Source: Actinoplanes sp. KI2 (GTDB taxonomy: Bacteria; Actinomycetota; Actinomycetes; Mycobacteriales; Micromonosporaceae). Taken from it: 64,000 bases of DNA. Shown here in pieces: positions 46,876-55,381 of the stretch. The notes under the pieces are model-generated. The model was given only the letters and a program-made list of their open reading frames with translations. It ran no database searches and was not told the origin of the DNA. Location of the stretch: the NCBI RefSeq assembly GCF_025630775.1, contig NZ_JAOSZE010000006.1, forward strand, positions 1-64,000. Direction: 5' to 3'. The position numbers and the translations under genes were made by a program. Each line of letters starts with the position of its first letter. Within the stretch, counting starts at the first letter, position 1.

Positions 46876-48117
46876 ATGCGACTGGCTGATTCTTTCCGGA
46901 GTGAGCGCTTCGGCGCGGTCCGGATTCATGAGCTGCAGCGGGTCATCGAGCTGGACTCGGGCATGTCGGCGGGGGCTGGCAGTCGTATTGTGGCTCCCGA
47001 CGAGTTACACGCGGTCGAATCGCAAATGGTAATCGTCGTGCCGTGCATGAATGAGGCACGGGGCGTGATCGAGGGAGTGCTCTCCGGTATTCCGCACGAC
47101 TGCCTCATTGTGCTGGTGTCCAACAGCGACCGCGCGCCGGTCGACCGGTACGAGATCGAGGCGCAGACCGTCGAGCAGTTCTGCCGGCTGGCCGGCCGCT
47201 CCGCGATCACCGTCCACCAGCGTGACCCGGGCGTGGCCGGCGCGTTCAAGGCGGCCGGGATGTCCGAGCTGATCGACGACGGCGGGCTGGTCCAGGCCGG
47301 CAAGGGCGAGGCCATGCTGATCGGGATGGCCCTGGCCGCGATGACCGGCCGGCGCTACCTCGGCTACGTGGATGCGGACAACTACGTGCCGGGCTCGGTC
47401 CACGAGTACTGCAAGGTGTACGCGGCCGGCCTGTACCTGGCCGACTCGCCGTACTCGATGGTCCGGATCTCCTGGCACTCGAAGCCCAAGCTGCGCGACG
47501 GCCGGCTGTTCTTCAGCCGCAAGGGCCGCAGCTCGGCGATCACCAATGAGTGGCTCAACCGCTTCCTCGCGGAATACTCCGGCTTCGGCACCGAGGTGAT
47601 CGCCACCGGCAACGCGGGCGAGCACGCGATGACCCTCGACCTCGGACTCAAGCTGCGGCTGGCCGGCGGGTTCGCGGTCGAGCCGTACGAATATCTCGAT
47701 CTGTTCGAGCAGTTCGGCGGGGTGCTGGAAAGCACCAGCGCGGACGTGATGGCCAGCTCGGTCCCGGTGCTGCAGATCGAGACCCGCAACCCGCACTTCC
47801 ACGACAACAAGGGCGAGGAGCATGTGCAGGGCATGCGGATGCAGGCGCTCAACGTGCTCTACCACTCGCCGGTGACGCTGCCGGCGGTGCGGCAGGCGAT
47901 CGTCGACTTCATGGTCGAGCAGGGCGCGCTCGGTATCGGCCAGGAGCCGCCGAAGGAGCGGGTCTACCCGCCGGTCGGCACGCTCGACCTGGATCTTCTC
48001 TACGACGCGCTGGACGCCGAGGCGCTCAGCTTCCGGCAGCCGGACGGGCGCGCGGCCTCGGGTTTCCCGGCGGCGCCGCCGATCGATCGGGCGGCGATCC
48101 CGCGGCGGGTCGCGTAG
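46876..48117 (+). CDS. mpgS: mannosyl-3-phosphoglycerate synthase (GT55)
   Basis: A 413-residue glycosyltransferase making mannosyl-3-phosphoglycerate from GDP-mannose and 3-phosphoglycerate, the first step to the compatible solute mannosylglycerate. Family landmarks are in order: FGAVRIHELQRVIELD at the start, VIVVPCMNEA, VSNSDRAP, HQRDPGVAGAFKAAG, GKGEAMLIGMALA, the metal-binding VDADNYVPG (Asp166/Asp168), TGNAGEHAMTLDL, VEPYEY and ETRNPHFHDNKGEEHVQGM. ATG 46876 aligns with the family N-terminus and a leaderless promoter. The phosphatase (MpgP) that completes the pathway is not in this window. It sits between ilvC and serA; serA draws on the same 3-phosphoglycerate pool. Confidence 0.9.
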   Translation: MRLADSFRSERFGAVRIHELQRVIELDSGMSAGAGSRIVAPDELHAVESQMVIVVPCMNEARGVIEGVLSGIPHDCLIVLVSNSDRAPVDRYEIEAQTVEQFCRLAGRSAITVHQRDPGVAGAFKAAGMSELIDDGGLVQAGKGEAMLIGMALAAMTGRRYLGYVDADNYVPGSVHEYCKVYAAGLYLADSPYSMVRISWHSKPKLRDGRLFFSRKGRSSAITNEWLNRFLAEYSGFGTEVIATGNAGEHAMTLDLGLKLRLAGGFAVEPYEYLDLFEQFGGVLESTSADVMASSVPVLQIETRNPHFHDNKGEEHVQGMRMQALNVLYHSPVTLPAVRQAIVDFMVEQGALGIGQEPPKERVYPPVGTLDLDLLYDALDAEALSFRQPDGRAASGFPAAPPIDRAAIPRRVA

Positions 48118-48124
48118 TCATAAT

Positions 48125-48140
48125 TGTGACGCCAGTCACA
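48125..48140. promoter_or_regulatory. CRP-type operator
   Basis: TGTGA-CGCCAG-TCACA is a perfect CRP/FNR-family palindrome. It sits inside a looser outer pair GTCATA (48117-48122) and TATGAC (48145-48150). It lies 66-81 bp before the serA start and 8 bp after mpgS, consistent with activation or repression of serA by a cAMP-receptor-type protein. Confidence 0.6.
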
Positions 48141-48205
48141 TACATATGACATGACGGCGGGGGTCGGCGGCAGGATACGAGGTCCGCGACCCGGATGGAG
48201 GCGCA

Positions 48206-49804
48206 TTGACTCCCGTCGTTCTGATCGCCGAGGAACTCGCTCCGTCCGCCATCGATGTGCTTGCCTACGACTTCGACGTCCGGCACGTCGACGGCACCGA
48301 TCGTCCGGCACTGCTCGCCGCCGTCGCCGAGGCCGACGCGCTGATCGTGCGCAGCGCCACCCGGGTCGACGCGGAGGTGATCGCGGCCGGCGCGTCGCTC
48401 AAGGTGATCGCCCGGGCCGGCGTCGGGCTGGACAACGTCGACGTGCCGATCGCCACCCTGCGCGGCGTCATGGTGGTCAACGCGCCGACCAGCAACATCG
48501 TTTCGGCCGCCGAGCAGGCGATCGCGCTGCTGCTGTCGGTCGCCCGGCACACCGCCACGGCCAACGCCTCGCTCAAGGACGGGCAATGGAAGCGGTCCCG
48601 CTACACCGGGGTGGAGGTGCAGGGCAAGACCGTGGGCGTGGTCGGGCTGGGCCGGATCGGGGTGCTGTTCGCGCAGCGGATGGCGTCGTTCGGCACCCGG
48701 CTGATCGCGTACGACCCGTACATCCAGCCGGCCCGGGCCGCCCAGCTCGGGGTGCGCCTGGTGGGGCTCGATGAGCTGCTGCGGGAGAGCGACTTCATCT
48801 CGGTGCACCTGCCCCGTACGCCGGAGACGGTCGGGCTGATCGGCGAGAAGGAGCTCGCCATGGTCAAGCCCGGCGTCCGGATCGTCAACGCGGCCCGCGG
48901 CGGGCTGGTCGACGAGGAGGCGCTGGCCGCCGCGCTGCGCGAGGGCCGGGTGGCCGGGGCCGGGCTCGACGTGTTCGTCACCGAGCCGGTCACCGAGTCG
49001 CCGCTGTTCGGCTTCGACAACGTGGTGGTCACTCCGCACCTGGGCGCCTCGACGGTGGAGGCGCAGGACAAGGCCGGTCTCTCGGTGGCCCGCAGCGTCA
49101 AGCTCGCGCTGCAGGGCGAGTTCGTGCCGGACGCGGTTAACGTGCAGGCCGGCGGGGTGGTGGACGAGGACGTCCGCCCCATGCTCGCGCTCTCCGAGAA
49201 GCTCGGCCGGGTGTTCACGGCGGTGGCCGGGGGCGTGGCCGCCAGCGTGGCCGTCGAGGTGCGCGGCGAGATCGTCACGCACGACGTGAAGGTACTCAAG
49301 CTGGCCGCCACCAAGGGCCTGTTCGCCTCGGTGGTCGACGAGCGGGTCACCTACGTCAACGCCCCGCAGCTGGCCGCCGATCGGGGCGTCGAGGTCGAGC
49401 TCCTGGTCAGCGACGAGCCGGCGGAACACCAAAACCTGGTGACGATACGCGGCGCGCTGCCCGACGGCCGGACGGTGAGCGTCGCGGGCACCCTCACGCT
49501 GACCGCCACCCGCGAGATCAGCAAGCTCACCGGCGTCGACGGCTTCGACCTCGACCTGACCGCCGACGGGGTCCTGCTGTTCTTCCGGTACTCCGACCGG
49601 CCCGGCGTGATCGGCGCGATCGGCACGCTGCTCGGCGAGTCGGGGGTGAACATCGCCGCGATGCAGGTGGCCCGCCGCGAGGCCGGCGGCGAGGCGCTGA
49701 TGACCCTGACCGTGGACTCCTCGATCGACGCCGAGCTGCTCTCCGAGGTGGCCGCGAAGATCGGCTCGTCCCGGGGCAGCCTGGTCGACCTCCGCTCCTT
49801 CTAG
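48206..49804 (+). CDS. serA: D-3-phosphoglycerate dehydrogenase
   Basis: The 532-residue NAD enzyme oxidising 3-phosphoglycerate to phosphohydroxypyruvate, first step of serine synthesis. It has the long actinobacterial layout: substrate domain (SATRVDAEVIAAG), NAD domain (VGVVGLGRIGVLFAQRM), catalytic NAARGGLVDEEAL and TPHLGASTVEAQ (His), the intervening ASB domain, and a C-terminal ACT domain (RYSDRPGVIGAIGTLLGESGVNIAAM) for serine feedback. It starts at TTG 48206 with GGAGG (48197-48201) 4 nt upstream. A CRP-like site lies in the upstream region. It is convergent with a small hypothetical gene, overlapping by 4 bp. Confidence 0.97.
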   Translation: MTPVVLIAEELAPSAIDVLAYDFDVRHVDGTDRPALLAAVAEADALIVRSATRVDAEVIAAGASLKVIARAGVGLDNVDVPIATLRGVMVVNAPTSNIVSAAEQAIALLLSVARHTATANASLKDGQWKRSRYTGVEVQGKTVGVVGLGRIGVLFAQRMASFGTRLIAYDPYIQPARAAQLGVRLVGLDELLRESDFISVHLPRTPETVGLIGEKELAMVKPGVRIVNAARGGLVDEEALAAALREGRVAGAGLDVFVTEPVTESPLFGFDNVVVTPHLGASTVEAQDKAGLSVARSVKLALQGEFVPDAVNVQAGGVVDEDVRPMLALSEKLGRVFTAVAGGVAASVAVEVRGEIVTHDVKVLKLAATKGLFASVVDERVTYVNAPQLAADRGVEVELLVSDEPAEHQNLVTIRGALPDGRTVSVAGTLTLTATREISKLTGVDGFDLDLTADGVLLFFRYSDRPGVIGAIGTLLGESGVNIAAMQVARREAGGEALMTLTVDSSIDAELLSEVAAKIGSSRGSLVDLRSF

Positions 49805-50163
49805 CGGACCCGGGCGGGTGGTGGATACACCGTCCCGTCCTGCAGGTCGAGCAGGTCCAGGTTCAGCTCGCCGGCCAGCCGCTCGATCGTCTCGAGCACC
49901 AGGTCCGCGCAGTTGTCGTCCAGCCGCATCTCGATGTGGTCGGCGGCGGCGTGCAGCGGGGCCACCGCCCACGGCGAGCCGGGCGCCGAGGCGCGCGGGC
50001 CACGGTCCGGGTATTCCCTGGTCAGGGCGTCATAGAAGGCGACAACGCGGGGGTCGGCCGGGCGCTGGGGGTGCTCGCCGCGGGCGCAGCGCGCGTTGGC
50101 GGTCCGCACGGCGTGCGGCGGGTCCGCCATGCCCATCGCCCACACCACAAGGTCAAAACTCAC
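49801..50163 (-). CDS. hypothetical protein (120 residues)
   Basis: A small acidic soluble protein beginning SFDLVVWAMGMADPPHAVRTANARCARGE and containing HAAADHIEMRLDDNCADLVLETIERLAGELNLDLLDLQDG. I do not know its function. The body reads as a compact alpha/beta fold of the kind found in small actinobacterial orphan proteins. It starts at GTG 50163 with no clear ribosome site. Its stop overlaps the serA stop. It is upstream of and divergent from leuB. Confidence 0.65.
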   Translation of the reverse strand: MSFDLVVWAMGMADPPHAVRTANARCARGEHPQRPADPRVVAFYDALTREYPDRGPRASAPGSPWAVAPLHAAADHIEMRLDDNCADLVLETIERLAGELNLDLLDLQDGTVYPPPARVR

Positions 50164-50230
50164 CGGCGCATGGTGCCATCACCGGGGACGACACGCGGGA
50201 AGTGGTGGGTCGACACGCGGGGGATGCGTC

Positions 50231-50260
50231 TTGCGCGTCATTAGTCCGCATCGCTAGCGT
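50231..50260 (+). promoter_or_regulatory. promoter upstream of the leuB leader
   Basis: TTGCGC (50231-50236), 18 bp, TAGCGT (50255-50260). A transcript starting near 50267 would have a leader of about 285 nt before leuB, containing the hairpin at 50371 and the dispersed repeat. Confidence 0.5.
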
Positions 50261-50370
50261 TGTCCCTGCCGCACGGCCCGCCGGTGGGTTCGTCTTCGGG
50301 TGACGCGTCCGCCGCTGCGCGCCGGACGGATGTGTGTATCCGGCGGGACCGAGCCACGCGTACTCGTCGC

Positions 50371-50410
50371 AACGGCCCCCAGCACCGTTTGCCGCGGTGC
50401 GGGGGCCGTT
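50371..50410 (+). terminator. long hairpin in the leuB leader
   Basis: AACGGCCCCC (50371-50380) pairs with GGGGGCCGTT (50401-50410), and GCACCG (50382-50387) with CGGTGC (50395-50400), giving 16 bp with a one-base bulge and a 7-nt loop. No T-run follows, so it may be a Rho-independent terminator variant or an attenuator structure. An ORF from ATG 50330 reads Arg-Val-Leu-Val just before the first arm. Confidence 0.55.
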
Positions 50411-50412
50411 AT

Positions 50413-50459
50413 CCCATCCGACCGCCCCGCCCGCCACCCAAAACCGGACTGAAGGCCGA
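50413..50459 (+). repeat. 47-bp dispersed repeat, copy 2
   Basis: This is 43/47 identical to 9072-9118, on the same strand, and immediately follows the long hairpin. In one frame it reads PSDRPARHPKPD then TGA, mirroring the stop in copy 1. The remaining region to leuB holds no other recognisable element. Confidence 0.85.
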
Positions 50460-50552
50460 GCCTCCCGCTCACTTCCTGGGACTCACATACCGAAGATCGG
50501 GACACCGGGCTAGCCTGGTCGGGTCTTTGGTGGTGCGTCGAGGGAGTCAGTC

Positions 50553-51584
50553 GTGAGCGTGGCGCGGATCGCGGTGGTGGCCGGCGACGGCATCGGGACC
50601 GAGGTGACCGCGCAGGCGCGGAAGGTGATCGAGGCCGTGCTGCCCGGCACCGAGTTCGACGACTACGACCTGGGCGCCCGGTTCTACAACCGCACCGGCG
50701 AGGTCCTGCCCCAGGCGATCGAGGACGAGCTGGCTGCCCACGATGCGATCCTGCTCGGCGCGATCGGCGACCCGAGCGTGCCGCCGGGTGTGCTCGAGCG
50801 GGGCCTGCTGCTCAAGCTGCGCTTCGACTTCGACCAGTACGTGAACCTTCGCCCCTCCAAGCTCTGGCCCGGCACCGTCAGCCCGCTGGCCGGCGTGAAG
50901 CCCGGCGAGATCGACATGGTGGTGGTCCGCGAGGGCACCGAGGGCCTCTACGTGGGCGCCGGCGGCGTCCTGCACCGGGACACCCCCGCCGAGATCGCCA
51001 CCGAGGAGAGCCTGAACACGCGGCACGGCGTCGAGCGGGTCGTGCGGGACGCCTTCGCCCGAGCCCAGCGCCGCGACCGCCGGCATCTCACCCTGGTGCA
51101 CAAGACCAACGTCCTGACCAAGGCCGGCAGCCTCTGGGCGCGCACGTTCGCCGCCGTCGCCGCCGAGTTCCCCCAGGTCACCACGGAATACCAGCACGTC
51201 GACGCGGCCTGCATGTTCATGGTCAGCAACCCGCAGCGGTACGACGTGGTCGTGACCGACAACCTCTTCGGCGACATCATCACCGACATCGCCGCCGCCG
51301 TGACCGGTGGCATCGGCATGGCGGCCAGCGGCTCGGTCAACCCGGAGCGCAAGTACCCGTCGACCTTCGAGCCGGTGCACGGCTCCGCGCCGGACATCGC
51401 CGGCCAGGGCATCGCCGACCCGGCCGCGGCCATCCTCTCCGCGTCGCTGCTGCTCGAGCACCTGGGCCACCACGACGAGGCGCGCCGAGTATCCGAGGCG
51501 GTCGCCGCCGAGGTCGCGTCCCGGGCCCCGGGCGCCTCGCTGCGCACCGCCGAGGTCGGCGACCGGGTGGCCGCGTCGCTCTGA
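50553..51584 (+). CDS. leuB: 3-isopropylmalate dehydrogenase
   Basis: The 343-residue NAD enzyme of leucine synthesis, oxidatively decarboxylating 3-isopropylmalate. It has [38 protein letters not shown], the substrate arginines ([16 protein letters not shown]), [11 protein letters not shown], the Lys in [12 protein letters not shown], the metal-binding [12 protein letters not shown] and [21 protein letters not shown] 50553 opens the conserved region. It is followed by ilvE after 113 bp. leuA, leuC and leuD are not in the window. Confidence 0.96.
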   Translation: MSVARIAVVAGDGIGTEVTAQARKVIEAVLPGTEFDDYDLGARFYNRTGEVLPQAIEDELAAHDAILLGAIGDPSVPPGVLERGLLLKLRFDFDQYVNLRPSKLWPGTVSPLAGVKPGEIDMVVVREGTEGLYVGAGGVLHRDTPAEIATEESLNTRHGVERVVRDAFARAQRRDRRHLTLVHKTNVLTKAGSLWARTFAAVAAEFPQVTTEYQHVDAACMFMVSNPQRYDVVVTDNLFGDIITDIAAAVTGGIGMAASGSVNPERKYPSTFEPVHGSAPDIAGQGIADPAAAILSASLLLEHLGHHDEARRVSEAVAAEVASRAPGASLRTAEVGDRVAASL

Positions 51585-51697
51585 CCCTACTGTCGGGTCA
51601 CTTCACCCCCGTGGTCTTAACGGCCGTTCGGGGTATCTTCGTGGCACTGCAGCTGACGCGTGCCCTCATTCTTTTCAGATAGGCAGGTCTATTCGCC

Positions 51698-52795
51698 ATG
51701 AGCGGTGGTGACAACCTCGACTTCGAGATCCGTCCGAACCAGGCGCCCGTAGCCGTCGCCGAACGCGATGCGTTGCTGGTCAACCCCGGGTTTGGCCGGG
51801 TCTTCACCGATCACATGGTGACGGTGCGATATGCGGAGGGCAAGGGCTGGTACGACGCCCGGGTGGAGGCCCGCGCGTCGATCTCCATCGACCCGGCCTC
51901 CGCGGTGCTGCACTACGCGCAGGAGATCTTCGAAGGGCTGAAGGCGTACAAGATGGCCGACGGCGGCGTCGCCATGTTCCGGCCGGACGCCAACGCCGCC
52001 CGCTTCGCCCAGTCGGCGCAGCGGATGGCGATGCCGGCGCTGCCCACCGCGACGTTCCTGCAGTCGCTGCGCGAGATCATCCGGATCGACCGCAGCTGGA
52101 TCCCGCAGAGCGACGAGGGCAGCCTGTACCTTCGGCCGTTCGCGTACGCCAGCGAGGTGTTCCTGGGCGTGCGCCCCTCGCGGGAATACCTGTACCTGGT
52201 GATCGCGTCGCCGGTCGGTGCCTATTTCTCGGGCGGCGTGAAGCCGGTCTCGGTGTGGGTCAGCCCCGATTTCACCCGCGCGGCGCCGGGCGGCACGGGC
52301 GCGGCCAAGTGCGGCGGCAACTACGCGGCGGGTCTCTCCGCGCAGGCCGAGGCGATCGAGAACGGCTGCGACCAGGTGGTCTACCTCGACGCCGTGGAGC
52401 GCAAGAACATCGACGAGCTGGGCGGCATGAACGTCTTCTTCGTCCTCGACGACGGCAGCCTGGCGACCCCGCCGCTGACCGGGACGATCCTGCCCGGCAT
52501 CACCCGGGACTCGGTGATCCAGCTCGCCCAGCGGGCCGGCCGCCGGGTGGCCGAGCGCCCGGTGAGCATGGACGAGTGGCGCGAGGGCGCCGCCTCCGGC
52601 CGCATCCGCGAGGCCTTCGCCTGCGGCACGGCCGCCGTGATCACCCCGATCGGCACGGTCAAGTCTCCCGACTTCGAGTTCACCGTCGCCGACGGCGGCT
52701 CGGGCGAGGTCACCATGGGCCTGCGCAAGGAGCTGGTCGACATCCAGCGCGGCCGCGCCGCCGACCCGTTCGGCTGGGTCCACCGGGTGCTGTGA
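51698..52795 (+). CDS. ilvE: branched-chain amino acid aminotransferase
   Basis: The 365-residue fold-type IV PLP enzyme transferring the amino group from glutamate to the keto acids of Val, Leu and Ile in the last step. It has VLHYAQEIFEGLKAYK, LYLRPFAYASEVFLGV, the PLP lysine Lys204 in GGTGAAKCGGNYAAGL, ELGGMNVFFV and GTAAVITPIG. ATG 51698 has AGGCAGG in the upstream leader. It has probable own transcription (TATCTT near 51633) but could also be read through from leuB. Confidence 0.96.
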   Translation: MSGGDNLDFEIRPNQAPVAVAERDALLVNPGFGRVFTDHMVTVRYAEGKGWYDARVEARASISIDPASAVLHYAQEIFEGLKAYKMADGGVAMFRPDANAARFAQSAQRMAMPALPTATFLQSLREIIRIDRSWIPQSDEGSLYLRPFAYASEVFLGVRPSREYLYLVIASPVGAYFSGGVKPVSVWVSPDFTRAAPGGTGAAKCGGNYAAGLSAQAEAIENGCDQVVYLDAVERKNIDELGGMNVFFVLDDGSLATPPLTGTILPGITRDSVIQLAQRAGRRVAERPVSMDEWREGAASGRIREAFACGTAAVITPIGTVKSPDFEFTVADGGSGEVTMGLRKELVDIQRGRAADPFGWVHRVL

Positions 52796-52810
52796 AGCAG
52801 GGACCACCGA

Positions 52811-53602
52811 TCACGCGAGGAGATGGGACCTCATCGACGCGATCTCGTCGTCGGTGAGGCCGATCTCGCGGACGTACCCCTCGATCGACCCGTGCAGGGC
52901 CCGCAGGTCGTCGAGGAACAGCAGCATCGCTCCGGGCGGCGAGTCGAACATGTGCTCGTTGCCCTGGACCACCTCGGGGTTCTTCGCCAGCAGGTACTCG
53001 GTCAGCGGGCGCATCGCCGCGGTGGTCAGGGCGTAGTCGGCGGCGATGTCCTCGTCGGACACCCCCAGCAGCGCCAACGCCAGCGCGCACACCGTGCCGG
53101 TGCGGTCCTTGCCGGCCATGCAGTGCACGATCACGGGGGCCCGGGACGGGTCGGCGATCACCTGGAGCGAGGTGCGCAGGGCCTCCCGGCCGTCCTCGGC
53201 GAAGTTCAGGTAGCGGTCGGCGAGCCACCGCTCCTGCTGCGCCGCGGCCGGTTGCTCGATCCCCTCCCAGTCGATGTGGTTGAGCACCAGATGGTGATAG
53301 TCCAGGCCGTAGCGCTCCGGGACCCGGCCGAACTTCTCGACCTCGAACGGCCGTCGCAGGTCGATCACCGTACGCACGCCCAGCTGGGCGAACGCGGCGG
53401 CGTCCGGGTCGCCGAGGCGGTGCAGGGCATCGGAGCGGAACAGCCGCCGCCAGCGCACCGTGCGGCCGTCGAGACCGGGGTAGCCGCCGACGTCGCGGAA
53501 GTTGTAGGTAGCGGAGAAGCCGAGGTTCCGAGGGTAGGAGCCGTCGGTCCGGTCAAGGGCGGCGGTGGGGCGGTTGGATGGGGGGTCGGTCACCACATCC
53601 AT
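52811..53602 (-). CDS. tyrosine/phosphoinositide-type phosphatase (MptpB-like)
   Basis: About 263 residues. The catalytic HCX5R loop is complete: VIVHCMAGKDRTG with Cys161 and Arg167. The AGKDR loop is the form seen in mycobacterial PtpB and related lipid/protein phosphatases. NFRDVGGYPGLDGRTVRWRRLFRSDAL is the family's N-terminal signature. No signal peptide. ATG 53602 follows TAGGTT closely; an upstream GTG frame (53656) is less likely. The first residues (DPPSNRPT) overlap a 16-bp match to the dispersed repeat. It is divergent from cimA and its leader; substrate unknown. Confidence 0.87.
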   Translation of the reverse strand: MDVVTDPPSNRPTAALDRTDGSYPRNLGFSATYNFRDVGGYPGLDGRTVRWRRLFRSDALHRLGDPDAAAFAQLGVRTVIDLRRPFEVEKFGRVPERYGLDYHHLVLNHIDWEGIEQPAAAQQERWLADRYLNFAEDGREALRTSLQVIADPSRAPVIVHCMAGKDRTGTVCALALALLGVSDEDIAADYALTTAAMRPLTEYLLAKNPEVVQGNEHMFDSPPGAMLLFLDDLRALHGSIEGYVREIGLTDDEIASMRSHLLA

Positions 53603-53654
53603 GAACCTAGTCTCGAAAGGTGGAACAAGGCTTCCCACGGCCGCGGTTAGTGGC

Positions 53655-53699
53655 ATGCTTCATTCCGTGACCCGTCTCGTGCTCATTATTGGCACCTAG
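53655..53699 (+). CDS. cimA leader peptide (MLHSVTRLVLIIGT)
   Basis: A 14-residue ORF in which seven residues are branched-chain or their relatives, with the run Leu-Val-Leu-Ile-Ile (CTC GTG CTC ATT ATT) near the end. An internal GTG start (53667) would give MTRLVLIIGT. The stop (53697-53699) abuts the first leader hairpin. This is the classic layout of an amino-acid-sensing leader peptide. Confidence 0.75.
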   Translation: MLHSVTRLVLIIGT

Positions 53700-53727
53700 C
53701 GCGTCGGCTGACTTCTCGCCGATGCGC
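53699..53727 (+). promoter_or_regulatory. cimA leader hairpin 1
   Basis: GCGCGTCGGC (53699-53708) pairs with GCCGATGCGC (53718-53727), 10 bp with one G-T, around a 9-nt loop. It begins at the last base of the leader stop codon, so a ribosome at the end of the leader would prevent it from forming. Confidence 0.7.
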
Positions 53728-53728
53728 A

Positions 53729-53757
53729 GACCTCCCGCGACCGCGGGGGGTCTTTTT
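53729..53757 (+). terminator. attenuator terminator in front of cimA
   Basis: GACCTCCCGC (53729-53738) pairs with GCGGGGGGTC (53743-53752) around a GACC loop, followed by TTTTT (53753-53757). It lies 37 bp before the cimA ATG. Confidence 0.88.
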
Positions 53758-53794
53758 GTTGGGCCACCACATCCTCGGAAGGGAACGAGCTCCC

Positions 53795-55381
53795 ATGGAG
53801 TACCAGGTCTTCGACACGACCCTGCGAGACGGTGCGCAGCGCGAGGGCATCAGCTACTCGGTCGCCGACAAACTGGCGGTCGCGCGGCTGCTGGACGAGT
53901 TCGGGGTGGGCTTCATCGAGGGCGGCTGGCCGGGGGCCATGCCCAAGGACACCGAGTTCTTCGAACGGGCCAAGACCGAGCTCAACCTCCGGAACGCGCT
54001 GCTCGTCGCGTTCGGCGCGACCCGCAAGGCCGGCGTCGACGTGGCCGAGGACCAGCAGGTGCGGGCGCTGCTGGACGCCGGGACCCCGGTGGTCTGCCTG
54101 GTCGCCAAGTCGGACATCCGGCACGTCGTGCGGGCGCTGCGCACCACCGGCGAGGAGAACCTCGCGATGGTCCGGGACACCGTGCGGTACTTCGTCGAGA
54201 ACGGCCGCCGGGTGTTCCTCGACTGCGAGCACTTCTTCGACGGCTTCCGCTTCGACCCCGAGTACACCGCCTCCGTGGTGCGGGCGGCCTTCGAGGGCGG
54301 CGCCGAGCGGGTCGTCATGTGCGACACCAACGGCGGCATGCTCCCGTCGATGGTCACCAAGGCGATCGAGGAGGTCGTCGCCCGCACCGGGGTGAGCGCC
54401 GACCGGCTCGGCATCCACTGCCAGAACGACACCTCCTGCGCGGTCGCGAACACGATCGCCGCGGTCGAGGCCGGGGTGAAGCACTTCCAGTGCACCGCGA
54501 ACGGGTACGGCGAGCGGCCCGGCAACGCCGACCTGTTCGCCACGGTCAGCAACGTACAGCTCAAGCTCGGGCTGCAGGTCCTACCGGACGGCTGCCTCGA
54601 GAAGGCGGCGCGGGTGTCCACCGCGCTCGCCGAGATCGCCAATATCGCCCCCGACACCCACCAGGCCTACGTCGGGGCCGCGGCCTTCGCTCACAAGGCG
54701 GGGTTGCACGCGAGCGCGATCAAGGTGGATCCGCTGCTCTACAACCACGTCGACCCGTCGGTGGTGGGCAACGACATGCGGATCCTGGTGACGGAGATGG
54801 CCGGCCGGGCCAGCATCGAGCTCAAGAGCAGGGAGCTCGGTCTGGAACTGGCCGGCCACCCGGACGCCCTCTCCACGATCACCCAGAAGGTGAAGGACCT
54901 GGAGGCCGTCGGCTGGTCGTTCGAGGCCGCGGACGCCTCGTTCGAGCTGCTGGTCCGCGGCGAGCTGCCGGGCGAGGCGTACATCCGGCCGTTCGCCCTC
55001 GAGTCCTACCGGGTGCTGGTCGAGCACCGGGAGGACGGCGCGGTGGTCTCCGAGGCGACCGTGAAGGTGCGGGTGCGCGGCGAGCGGGTGATCGCCACCG
55101 CCGAGGGCGTCGGCCCGGTCAACGCCCTCGACGAGGCGCTGCGGGTGGCGCTGGCTCAGCACTACCCGCAGCTCAAGACCGTCGAGCTGACCGACTACAA
55201 GGTGCGCATCCTGGAGGGCAGCCACGGCACCAACGCGGTCACCCGGGTGCTGCTGGAGACCGGCGACCACGAGCGCGAGTGGACCACGGTGGGCGTGCAC
55301 GAGAACATCGTCGAGGCCAGCTGGGTCGCGCTCGTCGACGCCCTCACCTACGGCCTGGCCCGGACGTCGGCCCCCGCCTGA
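53795..55381 (+). CDS. cimA: citramalate synthase
   Basis: A 528-residue enzyme condensing pyruvate with acetyl-CoA to (R)-citramalate, the threonine-independent entry to isoleucine. YQVFDTTLRDGAQREG and EGGWPGAMPKDTEFF (the EGGWPG signature separates CimA from LeuA), HCQNDTSCAVANT and the C-terminal LeuA-type allosteric domain (RVLVEHREDGAVVSEATVKV; NALDEALRVAL) are present. ATG 53795 starts the homology. The BCAA leader peptide and attenuator upstream support control by branched-chain amino acids. Its last 34 bp overlap the convergent ThrRS-like gene. Confidence 0.94.
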   Translation: MEYQVFDTTLRDGAQREGISYSVADKLAVARLLDEFGVGFIEGGWPGAMPKDTEFFERAKTELNLRNALLVAFGATRKAGVDVAEDQQVRALLDAGTPVVCLVAKSDIRHVVRALRTTGEENLAMVRDTVRYFVENGRRVFLDCEHFFDGFRFDPEYTASVVRAAFEGGAERVVMCDTNGGMLPSMVTKAIEEVVARTGVSADRLGIHCQNDTSCAVANTIAAVEAGVKHFQCTANGYGERPGNADLFATVSNVQLKLGLQVLPDGCLEKAARVSTALAEIANIAPDTHQAYVGAAAFAHKAGLHASAIKVDPLLYNHVDPSVVGNDMRILVTEMAGRASIELKSRELGLELAGHPDALSTITQKVKDLEAVGWSFEAADASFELLVRGELPGEAYIRPFALESYRVLVEHREDGAVVSEATVKVRVRGERVIATAEGVGPVNALDEALRVALAQHYPQLKTVELTDYKVRILEGSHGTNAVTRVLLETGDHEREWTTVGVHENIVEASWVALVDALTYGLARTSAPA

